Assembly (NCBI GenBank): GCA_025454095.1
Contig: JALOPC010000177.1
Location: 1 to 7,073, forward strand
Length of the DNA: 7,073 nt
Direction: 5' to 3'
Source: Syntrophales bacterium
GTDB taxonomy: Bacteria > Desulfobacterota > Syntrophia > Syntrophales > UBA2192
The number at the start of each line of letters is the position of its first letter. Positions within the stretch are counted from its first letter, which is position 1. Under the pieces are notes generated by a model, which did not search any database, had not been told where the DNA came from, and saw only the letters and a list, made by a program, of their open reading frames with translations. Shown one piece after another: positions 5,895-7,073 of the stretch. The position numbers and the translations under genes were made by a program.

Positions 5895-6275
5895 ATGAAA
5901 ACCCTGAAGACGATATCGGCGCTGGTGTTGCTCCTTGCCCTGACGGTGCCGCTGGGCCTGTCGGGCTGCGCGAACCAGGCAAGAAGCGAAGCGGGTGCGC
6001 TCCTCGCCCAGGATTTCCGGAAGATGGACAACGACGAGCTGCTTCTCTACTATTACCGCCTCACCGAGGAGATCGACCGGAGGGAGCGCTCGGGCCCCGC
6101 ATCGTCGGTCGGCATCGGCATCGGCGGCGGAAGCTGGGGATGGGGAAGCGGCGGAGGAAGCGGCGTGGGGGTGGGAGTCTCCACATCAACCCCCGTCGGC
6201 AGCGGCGGCGGCTCCGACGAGCTCAGGAACCGCAGGGCCGAGGTCCGCGCGGAGATGCAGCGCCGAAACATGATT
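5895..6275 (+). CDS. Glycine-rich outer-membrane lipoprotein with lost stop codon (about 126 aa before degenerate sequence)
   Basis: Small lipoprotein. The signal peptide MKTLKTISALVLLLALTVPL leads to the lipobox LSGC, with Cys25 as the lipidated residue; Ala at +2 means no inner-membrane retention, so an outer-membrane location is expected. The mature part has an acidic helix (about 31-65, FRKMDNDELLLYYYRLTEEI), a Gly/Ser/Val linker with two Trp (about 71-106, GIGGGSWGWGSGGGSGVGVG), and a basic helix (about 107-124, DELRNRRAEVRAEMQRRN). The function is unknown; the charge pattern suggests the two helices may pair across the linker. There is no in-frame stop: coding character ends near codon 126 (about 6272), but the frame runs on through heptad repeats and hairpins into the GGDEF protein, to the window end. 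The 3' end given here marks where protein-like sequence stops and is not a stop codon. A one-base shift would end it at TGA 6271-6273. Confidence 0.7.
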
Positions 6276-6278
6276 CTA

Positions 6279-6306
6279 CCTCGGTCCTCGTGCCTCGCTC
6301 CTCGAG
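6279..6306. repeat. Tandem heptanucleotide repeat CCTCGNN, four copies
   Basis: CCTCGGT, CCTCGTG, CCTCGCT and CCTCGAG follow one another without gap (6279-6306), and a fifth degenerate unit, CCTGTGC, continues into the hairpin at 6306-6324. The first five bases are invariant and the last two vary. It begins just where the lipoprotein's coding character ends. Confidence 0.8.
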
Positions 6307-6324
6307 CCTGTGCTTCGCACAGGC
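6306..6324. repeat. Perfect 8-bp hairpin with 3-nt loop
   Basis: GCCTGTGC (6306-6313), loop TTC, GCACAGGC (6317-6324). It is followed by ACCCTTCTTGC, only weakly T-rich, so it is at best a poor terminator for the lipoprotein gene. It abuts the heptad repeat and may be part of the same small repetitive element. Confidence 0.75.
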
Positions 6325-6367
6325 ACCCTTCTTGCAGCCTTTCGTTGAAAACCGGTCATTGCACAAG

Positions 6368-6421
6368 GGCATGGGCGATAATGCAATCCCGAGAGCTTGC
6401 ATCGCCCCCGGTGCCCATGCC
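6368..6421. repeat. Imperfect 54-bp inverted repeat spanning the likely GGDEF start codon
   Basis: The outer arms GGCATGGGC (6368-6376) and GCCCATGCC (6413-6421) are perfect over 9 bp; the inner arms ATGCAA (6381-6386) and TTGCAT (6397-6402) are perfect over 6 bp around a 10-nt loop. An alternative pairing of GGGCGA (6373-6378) with TCGCCC (6402-6407) is also possible. A -10-like GATAAT lies at 6377-6382, and the candidate ATG at 6417 sits in the right outer arm. Confidence 0.75.
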
Positions 6422-7073
6422 ATTGCCTCGAAACACAAAAAAGAAAGCCAAATCAAGCCATTCCGAATCGACGAAAGGCCGCAATCTCAACGACATCCTC
6501 GGGGAGAGCCGAGCGCTCAAGGCCTGGCTTCGCCCCGGGAAAGGCACCCGGCAGGAGGTCTTCATCATCCTGGCCGAGGATCTTCCGCCGGCCGACCGGG
6601 AATTTCTTGCCCGTACGGCCGATCTCGTCGTCGAGCCCGCAGAGAATCTGCCCGGACGCCTCGCCGCGCTTGCGCGCGAGAACCGGCAGCTGAAGTCGCT
6701 CAGCCTCAGCGACGACCTCACCGGGCTCTACAACAAGCGGTTTTTCTCCATCCAGCTCGAGATCGAAATGGCCCGTTCCCGCCGGTCGGGCCAGCCCTGT
6801 TGCCTGATGATGATCGACTTCGACAACTTCAAGGACATCAACGACCGGCTCGGCCACGACGAGGGCGACCGGTTTCTCACCCAGATGGGGGGGCTGATCC
6901 GCGACAAGCTCCGACCCACGGACTTCGTCTGCCGATACGGCGGCGACGAGTTCGCCGTCATCATGCCCGCCACGTCCCTTCTGGACGGGATCGGCATCGC
7001 CAGGCGCCTCAGGGAGTTTACCGCCCATTTCACCTGGAAGATGGCCGTACGGGTCTCGGCAAGCTTCGGGCTG
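6417..7073 (+). CDS. GGDEF diguanylate cyclase, 3' end outside window
   Basis: Makes the second messenger cyclic di-GMP from two GTP in the cytoplasm. From the ATG at 6417, 219 residues are visible. Residues 1-22 are basic and low-complexity. Residues 23-95 form a short N-terminal region (RQEVFIILAEDLPPADREFL, then a helix ending LARENRQLKSLS) that may be a reduced sensor or coiled-coil linker. The GGDEF domain starts at LSDDLTGLYNKRFF (about 97-110), with metal-binding D134 in DFDNFKDIND, the LGHDEGD motif (145-151), and the A-site GGDEF at 175-179. An inhibitory I-site RPTD (166-169) lies exactly five residues before GGDEF, so product inhibition is expected. No membrane segment is visible. 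The start is uncertain: in-frame ATG 6381, GTG 6411 and ATG 6417 all lie in a palindrome without a good ribosome site, and the frame is open upstream into the lipoprotein. Confidence 0.88.
   Translation, partial: MPLPRNTKKKAKSSHSESTKGRNLNDILGESRALKAWLRPGKGTRQEVFIILAEDLPPADREFLARTADLVVEPAENLPGRLAALARENRQLKSLSLSDDLTGLYNKRFFSIQLEIEMARSRRSGQPCCLMMIDFDNFKDINDRLGHDEGDRFLTQMGGLIRDKLRPTDFVCRYGGDEFAVIMPATSLLDGIGIARRLREFTAHFTWKMAVRVSASFGL

Noticed and set aside
6345..6382. TTGAAA (6345-6350) with GATAAT (6377-6382) as a promoter for the GGDEF gene
   Set aside because: The spacing is 26 bp, far from the usual 17; the alternative TTGCAC is only 12 bp away. GATAAT may still be a -10, but no fitting -35 was found.
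6453..7028. Minus-strand 191-aa frame opposite the GGDEF gene
   Set aside because: The plus strand has unmistakable GGDEF motifs; the antisense frame has none.
1..7073. CRISPR arrays, tRNA/rRNA genes, integrases, transposases, toxin-antitoxin pairs
   Set aside because: Looked for on both strands; no spaced repeats, RNA-gene consensus or recognisable mobile or defence protein is present.

Overview
This window looks like a chromosomal piece from a high-GC Gram-negative bacterium. The outer-membrane phospholipase A with an aromatic C-terminus and the Lol-type lipoprotein require an outer membrane. The mix of a papain-like protease with a BACON-like tail, a MaoC/BASS pair and a GGDEF protein would suit a Desulfobacterota-like (former Deltaproteobacteria) organism, but that is a weak inference from gene style and not from a marker gene. 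No rRNA, tRNA, CRISPR array, integrase or transposase is visible, and no gene-free stretch exceeds about 200 bp.

Layout. 1-1161 (+): 3' part of a secreted C1 (papain) peptidase with a C-terminal BACON/Ig-like domain, closed by a clean hairpin (1198-1230). 1337-1621 (+): small helical protein of unknown function with its own extended -10 promoter. 1711-2610 (+): MBL-fold metallo-hydrolase with a complete metal-ligand set; its promoter lies inside a perfect 11-bp inverted repeat, and it ends at a strong intrinsic terminator (2637-2665). 2751-3767 and 3777-4481 (+): a two-gene exported unit, outer-membrane phospholipase A (pldA) followed 9 bp later by a CAP/SCP-domain protein. 4451-5337 and 5348-5692 (-): a convergent unit of a MaoC-like hotdog protein and a BASS-family (bile acid:sodium symporter-like) transporter. 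5895 to window end (+): a near-consensus promoter, a glycine-rich lipoprotein, a repeat-rich 150-bp segment, then a GGDEF diguanylate cyclase cut by the window edge.

The first 4.5 kb is tidy, with intact genes, good ribosome sites and terminators. The last 2.6 kb is not. The MaoC-like gene has an in-frame internal gap that removes the expected active-site segment. The BASS gene is frameshifted near its 3' end, with the missing C-terminus readable in another frame. The lipoprotein has no stop codon, so its frame runs unbroken through heptanucleotide repeats and two hairpins into the GGDEF protein. A lipoprotein-anchored GGDEF domain would face away from cytoplasmic GTP, so the most economical reading is two genes whose boundary was altered by insertion of a small repeat, or by an assembly error.

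No complete new defence or mobile system is evident. The most unusual material is the lipoprotein/repeat/GGDEF junction, the lesion cluster around it, and the operator-like inverted repeat around the MBL promoter.
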